Shown: positions 7,688 through 15,496 of the stretch, piece by piece
Layout of the letters: every line of letters starts with the position of its first letter
How positions within the stretch are numbered: position 1 is the first letter of the stretch
Source: Lustribacter sp049512335
GTDB lineage: Bacteria; Vulcanimicrobiota; Vulcanimicrobiia; Vulcanimicrobiales; Vulcanimicrobiaceae
Length of the DNA stretch: 43,466 nucleotides
Direction of reading: 5' to 3'
Assembly (NCBI GenBank): GCA_049512335.1
Contig: JBEKXE010000014.1
Span: 1 to 43,466 of the forward strand
Position numbers and translations under genes: made by a program
The notes under the pieces: model-generated
The model's input: the letters and a program-made list of their open reading frames with translations, nothing else
The model's database searches: none
What the model was told of the DNA's origin: nothing

Positions 7688-8151
7688 TTCTCTGGATCGT
7701 CGCCATCGCCGTCTTCCTCTTCGACCGTTGGACGAAGTCGCTGATCGCCACGCACTTCTTGCCCGGCCAGAGCGCGATCGTCGTGCCGCATCTGCTGTGG
7801 TTCACCTACGTGCAGAACACGCACGGCGCGTTCGGGTTGTTCGGCTCGCAGCCGGCGCTCTTGATCGGCTTGGCGCTGGTCGTGCTGGTGCTCTTCGCGT
7901 ACGCGTTCCGCGACGCGGTCCGGACGTCGGCACTCGTGCGCGTCGCGTTCGGCGCGATCGTCGGTGGGGCGGCGGGCAACATCGTCGACCGACTGCAGCA
8001 TCAGTACGTGGTGGACTTCATCGACTTCAAGACGATCTGGCCCAACGTGTTCAACGCCGCCGATTCGTGTATCACGGTCGGCGTGATCGTGCTGATCCTG
8101 GCCTCGCTGCGTTCCTCGCCTCCGCGCCCTACGGCGCTACGCTCGGAATGA
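7684..8151 (+). CDS. lspA: Signal peptidase II (lipoprotein signal peptidase) LspA
   Basis: This 155-aa membrane protease has four hydrophobic helices. The aspartyl pair is present: D102 in GGAAGNIVDRL and D127 in NVFNAADSCI, each in its conserved setting. It removes the signal peptide of lipoproteins after Lgt action. The start is GTG at 7684, coupled to ccdA by GTGA. The C-terminal ~12 residues (after ILASLRSS) and the TGA stop are encoded by a dispersed repeat fragment, as in lgt. In many genomes rluD follows directly; here a foreign-looking cassette of about 4.5 kb intervenes. Confidence 0.95.
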   Translation: MILWIVAIAVFLFDRWTKSLIATHFLPGQSAIVVPHLLWFTYVQNTHGAFGLFGSQPALLIGLALVVLVLFAYAFRDAVRTSALVRVAFGAIVGGAAGNIVDRLQHQYVVDFIDFKTIWPNVFNAADSCITVGVIVLILASLRSSPPRPTALRSE

Positions 8152-8154
8152 CAG
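8127..8154. repeat. Short repeat fragment containing the lspA stop codon
   Basis: CGCTCGGAATGACAG at 8140-8154 is a near copy of the element end at 53-67 and 19090-19104, and the upstream CCTACGGCGCTA resembles other parts of the repeat family. It supplies the lspA stop (8149-8151) and marks the left edge of the inserted cassette. Confidence 0.6.
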
Positions 8155-9002
8155 GGATGGTGCTCGCGACGTTTGGGCTGTTCGTGGTGGTTGGTGCGCG
8201 CGTCGGGTTTGCGGGTGGGCTGTGGCCGGGAAACAGGCGCCGAGTAGCGAAGCGAACCAGCCCAAGGGGAACCCTTCCTGAGGTACCCGCCATCATTCCA
8301 CCGTTCTCGTCCGAGTTGGAAACCCGACTAGCGCCGCATCGCGAGACCTACAACGCGACGATGAACGGGTGGCTCTTCGAGCGGACGTTCGGCCTCAGCT
8401 ATCCGGCGCTTTTGGTCGAGACTTTTCATTACGTCAAACATAGCTGCTCGCTCATGGATCGTGCATGCGAGCGCCTGGGGAAGCAGGACGCAACGCTTCG
8501 GGCCTACCTGCGCAGCCATCGGCTCGAGGAGACCGGCCACGACGAGTGGCTGCTCGACGATCTGGCAGCGCTGGGCTTTAATCGCTCAGAGGCGGCTCGA
8601 TCGGTCCCGTTGGCCGAAACCGTGGCCATGATCGGCAGCCAGTTGTACATCATCGACTACTGCCATCCGGCCGGCTTGATCGGCTACATCTACGTTATGG
8701 AATCGAAGCCGCCCAGCGAATCGTTTCTTGCGTTGCTGCATGAAGACTTTGGAATACCACGCGCAGCTTTGACTTTCTTGAGCAGGCACGGCGAGGCCGA
8801 CGTTCGGCACCGCGAAGAATTGCGCGAGATCCTTGACACCTGCTTTACCAACCCTGATGCCCAACGTGCCGCCGTCTCGAGCGGCACGCTCGGGCTGTCG
8901 TGTGTCGTCCGCTTACTTCAGCGGCTGCGCAGCGGCGATTTCCTCGATCCGTGTCCTCCCGCACACATCTCGCCTGCTCGAAAGGAACTGCTTCATGTCT
9001 GA
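8148..9002 (+). CDS. Heme-oxygenase-like diiron oxidase/oxygenase (iron-containing redox enzyme family)
   Basis: The frame shows an all-helical domain with the ligand pattern of the HDO superfamily. E (8418) and H (8427/8439) lie in LVETFHYVKHS. An ExxH lies in HRLEETGHDEW (codons 8517-8546). A DxxH lies in RHGEADVRH. Such enzymes use two irons and O2 to oxidise small molecules or peptides. The start is uncertain: ATG at 8148 overlaps the lspA stop, while the family-like sequence begins near 8316 (possible TTG) and the next ATG is 8361. The first ~45 codons may be non-coding. The end overlaps the small-protein gene by 8 bases, so the two are coupled. Sampled G+C is far below the flanking genes. 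Confidence 0.82.
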   Translation: MTGMVLATFGLFVVVGARVGFAGGLWPGNRRRVAKRTSPRGTLPEVPAIIPPFSSELETRLAPHRETYNATMNGWLFERTFGLSYPALLVETFHYVKHSCSLMDRACERLGKQDATLRAYLRSHRLEETGHDEWLLDDLAALGFNRSEAARSVPLAETVAMIGSQLYIIDYCHPAGLIGYIYVMESKPPSESFLALLHEDFGIPRAALTFLSRHGEADVRHREELREILDTCFTNPDAQRAAVSSGTLGLSCVVRLLQRLRSGDFLDPCPPAHISPARKELLHV

Positions 9003-9360
9003 AACGATTGCGCCCGATCCCTCTCTACCCGAGAACAACGACCTCAGCGGTCGCCGAAACTTCCTCTCCCGCTCCGGCCTGATGATTGCGCTTTTGGCGC
9101 TTGCCGGTGGCCAAGGCGTTGCCGATGCGGCGGTGGTATCGAGCATCGATGCCCCCAACTTGAATAGCGTGCTTCACGAGGCAATTTCGGCAGGCTCGCT
9201 CAACACGAAGAGCCCGGCCTTCTTGAAGCTTAGCCCTGACTTGCAAAAGGCGCTGTCCACGCTCTCCCCGAGCGACCTTGCCGTGCTGAGAAATGCCGAG
9301 CAGATTCTGGGTAGCCGCATTAGCGCCACCGCAGACAACAACGGAACGATCGGAATGTAA
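8995..9360 (+). CDS. Small Tat-signal protein, candidate peptide substrate (RiPP-like precursor)
   Basis: This 121-aa protein starts at ATG 8995 with AAAGGA about 8 bases upstream. It has a 19-residue polar leader, then a twin-arginine motif (S18-G-R-R-N-F-L24), a hydrophobic stretch ending in LALAGG, and an ADA cleavage-like site near residue 45. The mature part would be about 76 residues. It has no Cys, Trp or Tyr, has two similar LSPDLQKAL/LSPSDLAVL segments (about 79-98), and ends in an Asn/Gly/Thr-rich tail ISATADNNGTIGM. No family recognised. Lying between an HDO oxidase and two radical SAM proteins, it is the natural candidate for their substrate. That role is inferred from position only. 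Confidence 0.75.
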   Translation: MSETIAPDPSLPENNDLSGRRNFLSRSGLMIALLALAGGQGVADAAVVSSIDAPNLNSVLHEAISAGSLNTKSPAFLKLSPDLQKALSTLSPSDLAVLRNAEQILGSRISATADNNGTIGM

Positions 9361-9366
9361 GATTGC

Positions 9367-10434
9367 GTGAAGATCTCTGACATCGGCGTCGCGACATTCC
9401 GGTTTCACCGAGCCGTCTATGTCACGCTCACTCAAAAGTGTCCGATTCGTTGCCGGCACTGCTTTGTTGAGTCCGAGCCATCGCGCGAAGAACAAGCCGA
9501 CGTCGAAGCTTTCACGAAATGGGTCTCTGCAGTAACGATGGCTCCGGGCTTAGAGATCGTGTTCTTCAGCGGCGGCGAGCCGTTCAGTCACCCGCTCGCG
9601 CTGCGGGCGGGCCTGCGGGCTTGCCGCGAACACGGCGTTTACCCGGTCGTCTGTACCAGTGGTTTCTTCGGTAAGTCTGACGAGTCGACGCGACGTCTAC
9701 TCGATGCGTTTCCGGAAATTGAGTGCCTTTGGATAAGCACCGATCTCTTTCACGAAGAGTTCGTCCCGCTCGAGCACGTACGCCGCGTGATCGAGATTTG
9801 TGCCGAACGCGAAATCAAAGTGGGCGTTCAAGTCGTGGACGACGATCCTGAGAAGTCACCGTTCATGAAGCGCTTTTCCGAAGTGGTCGGCTACGATGTC
9901 ATCCCGCGCGACGACATCCTGATCGTGCCGCTCGCGAAGCAAGGGCGAGCCGAGCGCGAGATGACGCCGAGTGAGACGGCGGCACTGCCTCTCGTAGAAG
10001 CGTTCGGTTTCGATGCCGTTCCAAACATACCGTGTGCGTGGCTCGGAACGCCGTGGGTTCGCGAGGACGGCGTCGTCAGCGCGTGCGCGAACCTCGACGT
10101 TTTCCGGGCCGAACAGCACCCGCTCCAGTTGGGTCGCCTCGACGACGAAGACTTTCCCGTACTTTCCGCACGGGCTGATGCAGACGCGTACGTGCAAACG
10201 CTGCGCGTGTTTGGACCGGCGGGGCTGGTGGAGCGCTTTCCGGTCGAAAGCTGGGGCTGGGACCGCGCAAGCTTTGGCGGCTCATCGATCTGCGATCTGT
10301 GTCATTCTTTGGCGAAGGTACCCGGACTCCCGAACAAAGTTCGCGATGCTGCGGCAGGTGACGGTGCACAGGAAAAAATCGCATTCATGCGATTTCTGAT
10401 GTACGGTGAGGACCGGGCGGTGGTGCCTTCGTGA
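9367..10434 (+). CDS. Radical SAM protein with SPASM/twitch-like C-terminus
   Basis: This 355-aa protein begins at GTG 9367, 6 bases after the small protein. The [4Fe-4S]-SAM motif CX3CX2C is C25, C29, C32 (KCPIRCRHC), with the GGEP SAM-binding turn at 69-72. A second cysteine set at the C-terminus, C223 and C240 (CAWLGTPW...DGVVSAC) and C309/C312 (ICDLC), resembles the auxiliary-cluster region of SPASM/twitch enzymes that modify peptides. The context (small Tat protein before, second radical SAM gene after with a GTGA overlap) supports peptide maturation. The exact reaction (cross-link, epimerisation, oxidation) cannot be read from sequence. Sampled G+C at 9361-9540 is 54 percent. Confidence 0.88.
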   Translation: MKISDIGVATFRFHRAVYVTLTQKCPIRCRHCFVESEPSREEQADVEAFTKWVSAVTMAPGLEIVFFSGGEPFSHPLALRAGLRACREHGVYPVVCTSGFFGKSDESTRRLLDAFPEIECLWISTDLFHEEFVPLEHVRRVIEICAEREIKVGVQVVDDDPEKSPFMKRFSEVVGYDVIPRDDILIVPLAKQGRAEREMTPSETAALPLVEAFGFDAVPNIPCAWLGTPWVREDGVVSACANLDVFRAEQHPLQLGRLDDEDFPVLSARADADAYVQTLRVFGPAGLVERFPVESWGWDRASFGGSSICDLCHSLAKVPGLPNKVRDAAAGDGAQEKIAFMRFLMYGEDRAVVPS

Positions 10435-12701
10435 GCTCGGCGTCCGCCAACGGACCGCGCACACTCCTGGTCTCGTTACCGATCACCGACCCGACAGCAC
10501 CATATCACAGTCTCGTCTATCTCGCTTCTTTTGCCCGTGCTCGCGGTTTCGATGCCATCGAACTCCGCGACACCAATATCGAAGCACTGCACCATACGGC
10601 CGATCCCGCGAACATGTTCCATTTGCTGGGACGCTGGGCTCGCCGTTTCGACGCATTGTCGTGTCAAACCGAGTTGAGCGGAGGCGAGCAGATTGAATAC
10701 GCGCATCTTTTGCGAGCGCGCCTGCTACAACCGCACTCGGCGCGCGACGCAATTGCCGTGCTTCGTGATCCGGTAAAATTTTATAACTACGCCCAGTATC
10801 ACGATGCGGTACACACGATTCAGCTTTGGCTGCAAAGCCTTTCCCTGGAAGCCTTTCCGGGACAGTTCGGCGGCGGATTCAACCTCGATTCGCTGGCGGG
10901 CAGTCTCTGCTCGATCGCGGAACTAACGGATGCGGCAAATCTCGCGCGCATCGTCGGGCCGTTCCGGCCGTATTTCGAGGAATACTTCTTGCCCTGGGCA
11001 GACGGGGAACGTTTTGACGTCGTAGGACTCAACATCACCTACACGAGTCAATTGCCGTACGCCCTATGGCTCGCGCGCGAGCTGCGCCGCGTCCTTCCGG
11101 AAAGTTATATCGTGTGCGGCGGGACCGAGGTCAGCGACATCTGGAAATATACGCTGCATCGCGAGCGTCTAGGCGAACTTTTCGACGGCATCGATGCCTG
11201 CGTCGTCGGCGAGGGCGAGAGCGCGTTCGTCGAGCTGCTCGAAGCGCTCCGGGACGGCCGGCGCCCGTCGAACCTGTCCAACACCGTCGTATTCGCCGCC
11301 GATGGGAGCATCTCGCCGCCGGCCAGAATCAGCTATGAGAATCTCGATGCGTTGCCGACGCCCGAGTACGCGCTTATCGAAGATCACGGTTACTTTTCAC
11401 CTGAACCGCTGGTCTACTACTCACCGACACGCGGCTGCTACTGGAACCGCTGCACATTTTGCGATTATGGTCTGAACTTCGGTACGCCAACGTCGCCATG
11501 GCGTCAGCGCAAACTCGAAACCGTCATTGAGGATTTGCGTACCATCGCGGGTCGCGCGCGGTTCGTCTACCTTTCGGTCGACGTCCTGGCACCCGCGACC
11601 ATCGTCAAGTTGGCGCACGCGCTCGTCGCGGAGGGGATTGAGGTGCGCTGGGGTGCCGAAGTACGGCTCGAACGGCATTTCGGCGCCGAAGCCTGCGAGG
11701 CGCTCCGGAAGAGCGGATGTGTCGGTATCTCCGTCGGTTTCGAATCGGGCTGTCAGCGCGTTCTCGACGCGATCGACAAAGGCACCAAGCTTTTGGATAT
11801 CGCAGCGACGCTGCGCCATTTTCATGATAATGAGATCGCGGTCCAGATGATGGGCTTTACCGGCTTTCCGGGCGAGACCGTCGCCGAGGCGCACGAGTCG
11901 GTCGACTTTCTCGAGACGCATCGCGACAACTGGACCGTAGCGGGACTAGGCGAGTTCATCCTGACGCCGGGCGCGATCGTGGCGATGCGCCCCGGCGACT
12001 TCGACATCGTCGAACACGGACCCCATGCCGACGACGACATCGCCCGCATCCTCCATTTTCGCGAGACTAAGCCGATCTCCGACGCCGAGCGCGAAACGAT
12101 CGACGCGCGTAAGAAAGCACTCGACCAGCAGCACTTCGATCGTCCGTTCGCCGGCGGCATCGATGCGCCGCACTCGCTCTTCTACTACGATCGCTATGCG
12201 ACCGCATTTCCCCGAACGGTTGTCGACTCGCTCGAGCATGCGCGCATGCAGTCGGCCGATACGCCGCTCGAGCTCAATGGCCGGATCGTCGACCACGTGA
12301 ACTTCGACCCCTGGCGCTGCGCCGACGCGGCCGCCATACCTGAGATGCGCAAGCGGATCGGGCGCAACGAAGGCCGCGTCCTGCGGGCAGCGGAGATCGC
12401 GGCTCGTCTCGATGCCGAGACGGAGCCGCTCGAGCGCTTCGAGAAGCCGATGACGTACTTCTTGCGCAACGACGGAAAGAGCTTCCCGCTCTCGCGCGAT
12501 TTATACGATGTGCTCGTCGGTGTCGAACGCGGCGAACTGCTCGGCGAGGCCATCGCACGAGCCTCGGCACGGCCCGATGCGGACGTCGCGTTCTTGTCGT
12601 TTGCGTCCGCGCTCATCGCCGCAAGTGGCCTCGTCGTGCCGGCGCACGACCTCGTCACGGCCGAACGGGATCTGGTAGCCGAAGCTGCATCGTTCCGCTG
12701 A
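10431..12701 (+). CDS. Cobalamin-type (B12-binding) radical SAM protein with C-terminal PqqD-like region
   Basis: This 756-aa protein starts at GTG 10431, coupled to the preceding gene. The N-terminal third (about 10-290) looks like a B12-binding Rossmann domain: a first strand LLVSLPITDP, then VVGLNITYTSQLP, IVCGGTEV and the GEGESAF turn. The radical SAM core follows with C336-X4-C341-X2-C344 (GCYWNRCTFC), one residue longer than the canonical CX3CX2C, then GISVGFESG and GFTGFPGET. Residues about 670-740 resemble the PqqD/RiPP recognition fold (FPLSRDLYDVL...LIAASGLVV). B12 radical SAM enzymes often methylate unreactive carbons, but other reactions are known. G+C rises from about 53 percent at the start to near 70 percent at the end. 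Confidence 0.87.
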   Translation: MSSASANGPRTLLVSLPITDPTAPYHSLVYLASFARARGFDAIELRDTNIEALHHTADPANMFHLLGRWARRFDALSCQTELSGGEQIEYAHLLRARLLQPHSARDAIAVLRDPVKFYNYAQYHDAVHTIQLWLQSLSLEAFPGQFGGGFNLDSLAGSLCSIAELTDAANLARIVGPFRPYFEEYFLPWADGERFDVVGLNITYTSQLPYALWLARELRRVLPESYIVCGGTEVSDIWKYTLHRERLGELFDGIDACVVGEGESAFVELLEALRDGRRPSNLSNTVVFAADGSISPPARISYENLDALPTPEYALIEDHGYFSPEPLVYYSPTRGCYWNRCTFCDYGLNFGTPTSPWRQRKLETVIEDLRTIAGRARFVYLSVDVLAPATIVKLAHALVAEGIEVRWGAEVRLERHFGAEACEALRKSGCVGISVGFESGCQRVLDAIDKGTKLLDIAATLRHFHDNEIAVQMMGFTGFPGETVAEAHESVDFLETHRDNWTVAGLGEFILTPGAIVAMRPGDFDIVEHGPHADDDIARILHFRETKPISDAERETIDARKKALDQQHFDRPFAGGIDAPHSLFYYDRYATAFPRTVVDSLEHARMQSADTPLELNGRIVDHVNFDPWRCADAAAIPEMRKRIGRNEGRVLRAAEIAARLDAETEPLERFEKPMTYFLRNDGKSFPLSRDLYDVLVGVERGELLGEAIARASARPDADVAFLSFASALIAASGLVVPAHDLVTAERDLVAEAASFR

Positions 12702-12721
12702 CGGACGCCGGAAGCGGTAAC

Positions 12722-12733
12722 CGGCGTACGCCG
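12722..12733. promoter_or_regulatory. 12-bp perfect palindrome before rluD
   Basis: CGGCGTACGCCG is a perfect palindrome 23 bases before the rluD start, in the 55-base gap that follows the cassette. It could be a dimeric-repressor operator or simply a chance GC palindrome; no promoter elements are clear beside it. Confidence 0.25.
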
Positions 12734-12756
12734 CGCCGAACGCGAGAACCCCACGT

Positions 12757-13644
12757 ATGTTCATTGTGAGCGAGGAAGCGTCGGGGGGACGGATCGACGT
12801 CGAGCTGACCCGCCGCACGGGGTTTTCGCGGTCGCACGTCGCCGCGGCGATTCGGGCCGGCGCGGCTTCCGTCGACGGTGAGCCGGCGAAACCCAGCCGT
12901 ATCCTCGAACCGGGCGAGGTCGTGACGTACACGATCGCACCGCCGGCGGTGCTCGACGTGCGGCCGCAGGCGATACCGCTCGACATCGTCTTCGAAGATG
13001 AGACGCTGCTGGTGGTCAACAAGCCGGCCGGCATGGTGACGCATCCCGCCCACGGCGCGCTCGACGGCACGCTGGTCAACGCGCTGCTCGCGCACACCGG
13101 CGCGCTGCCCGGCGACCCGCTGCGCGCCGGATTGGTGCACCGGCTCGACCGCGACACCTCGGGGCTCCTGCTCGTGGCGAAAACCGAAGCGGCGCTGGGC
13201 ACGCTCGGGCGCGCGATGCAGAAGCGCTACATCAAACGCGAGTATCGCGGCATCGTCGCGGGCGTGCCGCGCGAAAGCGAAGGCGTGATCCGCGGGGCGA
13301 TCGGTCGCGATCCGCACAATCGCCTCAAGTACGCGATCCGGGCCGACGGCAAGCCGGCGGTGACCCACTACGTGCTGCGCACGCGGTTCCGCGACGCGGC
13401 GGAGCTGACGATGACGCTCGAGACCGGCCGCACGCATCAGATCCGCGTGCACTTTGCAGCGCTCGGATATCCGATCTTCAACGACCCGATCTACGGCAAG
13501 CTCGATCCGCGCTCGCCGTTGCCGGGGCAAGCGCTGCATGCCTGGCGCTTGGCGTTCAAGCATCCGGTCAGCAAAGAGCAGCTCGCGTTCGAGGTGTCGC
13601 CGCCGCCGGCGTATCTCGCGACGCTCGACGCGTTGGCTTCATGA
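12757..13644 (+). CDS. rluD: Ribosomal large subunit pseudouridine synthase (RluA/RluD family)
   Basis: This 295-aa protein has an N-terminal S4 RNA-binding domain (residues about 1-65) and the RluA-type catalytic domain. The catalytic aspartate is D131 in HRLDRDTSG, with KREYRGIV, ETGRTHQIRVHF and the NDPIYG region in order. It isomerises uridines in 23S rRNA helix 69 if a true RluD; RluC/RluA specificity is not excluded. It resumes the high-G+C housekeeping run (77 percent at 13021-13140). Its end overlaps the tgt start by 4 bases (ATGA). Confidence 0.94.
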   Translation: MFIVSEEASGGRIDVELTRRTGFSRSHVAAAIRAGAASVDGEPAKPSRILEPGEVVTYTIAPPAVLDVRPQAIPLDIVFEDETLLVVNKPAGMVTHPAHGALDGTLVNALLAHTGALPGDPLRAGLVHRLDRDTSGLLLVAKTEAALGTLGRAMQKRYIKREYRGIVAGVPRESEGVIRGAIGRDPHNRLKYAIRADGKPAVTHYVLRTRFRDAAELTMTLETGRTHQIRVHFAALGYPIFNDPIYGKLDPRSPLPGQALHAWRLAFKHPVSKEQLAFEVSPPPAYLATLDALAS

Positions 13645-14747
13645 GCGCTTTCACGGTTCACGCGACCGACGGCGCCGCCCGGCGCGGCACATTGACGCTG
13701 ACGCACGGCGCGGTCGAGACGCCGGACTTCATGCCGGTCGGCACCGCCGCCACCGTCAAGGGCATCACCCCCGCCGATCTGCGCGCGATCGGCGCGCAAA
13801 TCATCCTGTCGAACACCTACCATTTGTGGCTGCGGCCGGGGCGCGAGACGCTGGTCGCGCTCGGCGGCCTGCACCGTTTCATGGCGTGGGACGGGCCGAT
13901 CCTCACCGACAGCGGCGGCTTTCAGGTTTTCAGCTTGGAATCGCGGCGCGAGCTCGACGACGACGGCGTGACGTTTCACTCACATCTCGACGGGAGCACG
14001 CATCGCTTCACGCCCGAAAACGTGGTTGCGTTTCAGGAAGCGCTCGGCGTCGACGTCGCGATGATGCTCGACGTGTGCGTCAAGCTGCCCGCGAGCCGGG
14101 AAGAAATCGAATCGTCGGTCCGGCGCACGACGCTATGGGCGCGGCGCGGAACCGCGGCCTGGCAGCGCGGCGCGACCGCACTGTTCGGCATCGTGCAGGG
14201 CGGCAACGACGAGCGATTGCGCGAGCAGAGCGCGCGTGAGATCGTCGCCCTCGACCTTCCGGGCTACGCGATCGGCGGGCTGTCGGTCGGCGAAGAGCGC
14301 ACCGAGATGGAGCGGCTCACGCGCTTCACCGCCGCGCTGTTGCCGGCGGCCAAGCCGCGCTACCTCATGGGCGTCGGGACCGTCCGCGACCTGGTCGCCG
14401 GCGTCGACGCGGGCATCGACATGTTCGACTGCGTCTACCCGACGCGCGCCGGCCGGCACGGCCGGGCGATCACGCGCGAAGGCGAATACAACATTCGCAA
14501 CGCCGCGTACGTCCGCGACGACCGGCCGATCGATCTTGGCTGTTCGTGCATGGTCTGCACAACTTTCACGCGCGCGTATCTGGCGCATCTTTTCCGATCG
14601 GAGGAGCTTTTGGGACCGCGTCTGTTGTCGTACCACAATCTGGCCGTGCTCGCGGCGCTGATGGCCGATGCGCGCAGCGCGATCGCCGCCGGCTCGTGGC
14701 CGGCCTTTCGCGACGGCGTGCTCGGCGCTGCGGCGGCGGCTTCATGA
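13641..14747 (+). CDS. tgt: tRNA-guanine transglycosylase
   Basis: This 368-aa enzyme exchanges guanine-34 for preQ1 in tRNAs for Asp, Asn, His and Tyr during queuosine formation. The general acid D90 (TDSGGFQ), the nucleophile D263 (GIDMFDCVYPTR), the GGLSVGE loop and the zinc site C301-X-C303-X2-C306...H332 are all intact. The length is normal. Coupled by ATGA overlaps to rluD upstream and to the secreted protein gene downstream. The usual FDEC at about 143 reads LDVC here. Confidence 0.96.
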   Translation: MSAFTVHATDGAARRGTLTLTHGAVETPDFMPVGTAATVKGITPADLRAIGAQIILSNTYHLWLRPGRETLVALGGLHRFMAWDGPILTDSGGFQVFSLESRRELDDDGVTFHSHLDGSTHRFTPENVVAFQEALGVDVAMMLDVCVKLPASREEIESSVRRTTLWARRGTAAWQRGATALFGIVQGGNDERLREQSAREIVALDLPGYAIGGLSVGEERTEMERLTRFTAALLPAAKPRYLMGVGTVRDLVAGVDAGIDMFDCVYPTRAGRHGRAITREGEYNIRNAAYVRDDRPIDLGCSCMVCTTFTRAYLAHLFRSEELLGPRLLSYHNLAVLAALMADARSAIAAGSWPAFRDGVLGAAAAAS

Positions 14748-15490
14748 ACGGGCTCGTGCGCGGTTGTGCGTTGGCGCTGGCCCTCGCGGCGGCGCTGGTG
14801 GCGCCCGCGCGGGCCGATTCGTCGGGCGATCTGGGCCTCACGCTCAACCCGATCCTGGGCGGCATCCACGACAGCTACGACGACATGATCCATCTGCCGG
14901 CGATTCCGGTGCCGTTGCTCGAGGGCGACTACCGCATCGACAACGTCGAGCTGACCGGCTACGGGTTGCCGCCCACGATTCCGATTCCGTACACCGACGC
15001 CATCCAGGGTTCGGTGGCGTTGCGCTTGTCGATCCTCGACGCCACGCTGCGCCTGTGGGGACCGGGCCGGTTCTTCGGCGTCGGTGTGGGCGAGACGGTG
15101 TACAACCAAACCACCCACTACGCAACGGCGGACGGGTATGCGCCGGGCGGCGACGAGCGCCAGTACTCACGCATCGCCGGCGCGCATTACGAAGTGGTCG
15201 CACGCCTTCCGTTTCGCGCCGGATCGATCGAGACGTCGTTGCGCTACGCGCCGGTGCTGCTCGGCACGCAAGTGTCGACGTACAGCGAAGCGCCGTCGCG
15301 CTTCGATCCCGAACGCGGCGAGCAGATCGACGGCAGCGTGCGCTACGTGCACCACGTCGGACCGCACATGGACGCGGTGCTGGGCGTGCGCTACGTGAAC
15401 TTCACCGCCGCCTACGACATCCCGTCGCGGCCGCTCTCCGACCGCAACGCCGCCGTTTTGCCGTCCTTCGGCTACCTCTGGCGGCTCTGA
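14744..15490 (+). CDS. Secreted, probably outer-membrane beta-barrel-like hypothetical protein
   Basis: This 248-aa protein has a clear Sec signal peptide (residues 1-24, ending PARA-DS). The rest is dominated by short alternating aromatic/polar strands (GVALRLSILDATLRLW-like, YEVVARLPFRAGSIETSLRYAPV, VLGVRYVNFTAAY), and it ends in an aromatic-terminal strand (FGYLWRL). That layout suits an outer-membrane barrel, and a C-terminal hydrophobic residue pattern supports it. No family recognised. ATG 14744 overlaps the tgt stop by 4 bases, so it belongs to the rluD-tgt operon. If the barrel reading is right, the organism is diderm. Confidence 0.75.
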   Translation: MNGLVRGCALALALAAALVAPARADSSGDLGLTLNPILGGIHDSYDDMIHLPAIPVPLLEGDYRIDNVELTGYGLPPTIPIPYTDAIQGSVALRLSILDATLRLWGPGRFFGVGVGETVYNQTTHYATADGYAPGGDERQYSRIAGAHYEVVARLPFRAGSIETSLRYAPVLLGTQVSTYSEAPSRFDPERGEQIDGSVRYVHHVGPHMDAVLGVRYVNFTAAYDIPSRPLSDRNAAVLPSFGYLWRL

Positions 15491-15496
15491 CGTGCC

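Noticed and set aside
8152..8290. Real N-terminal extension of the HDO gene or a separate small gene
   Set aside because: Codons from 8148 to about 8290 have no domain features, and the repeat fragment overlaps them; kept only as an uncertain start.
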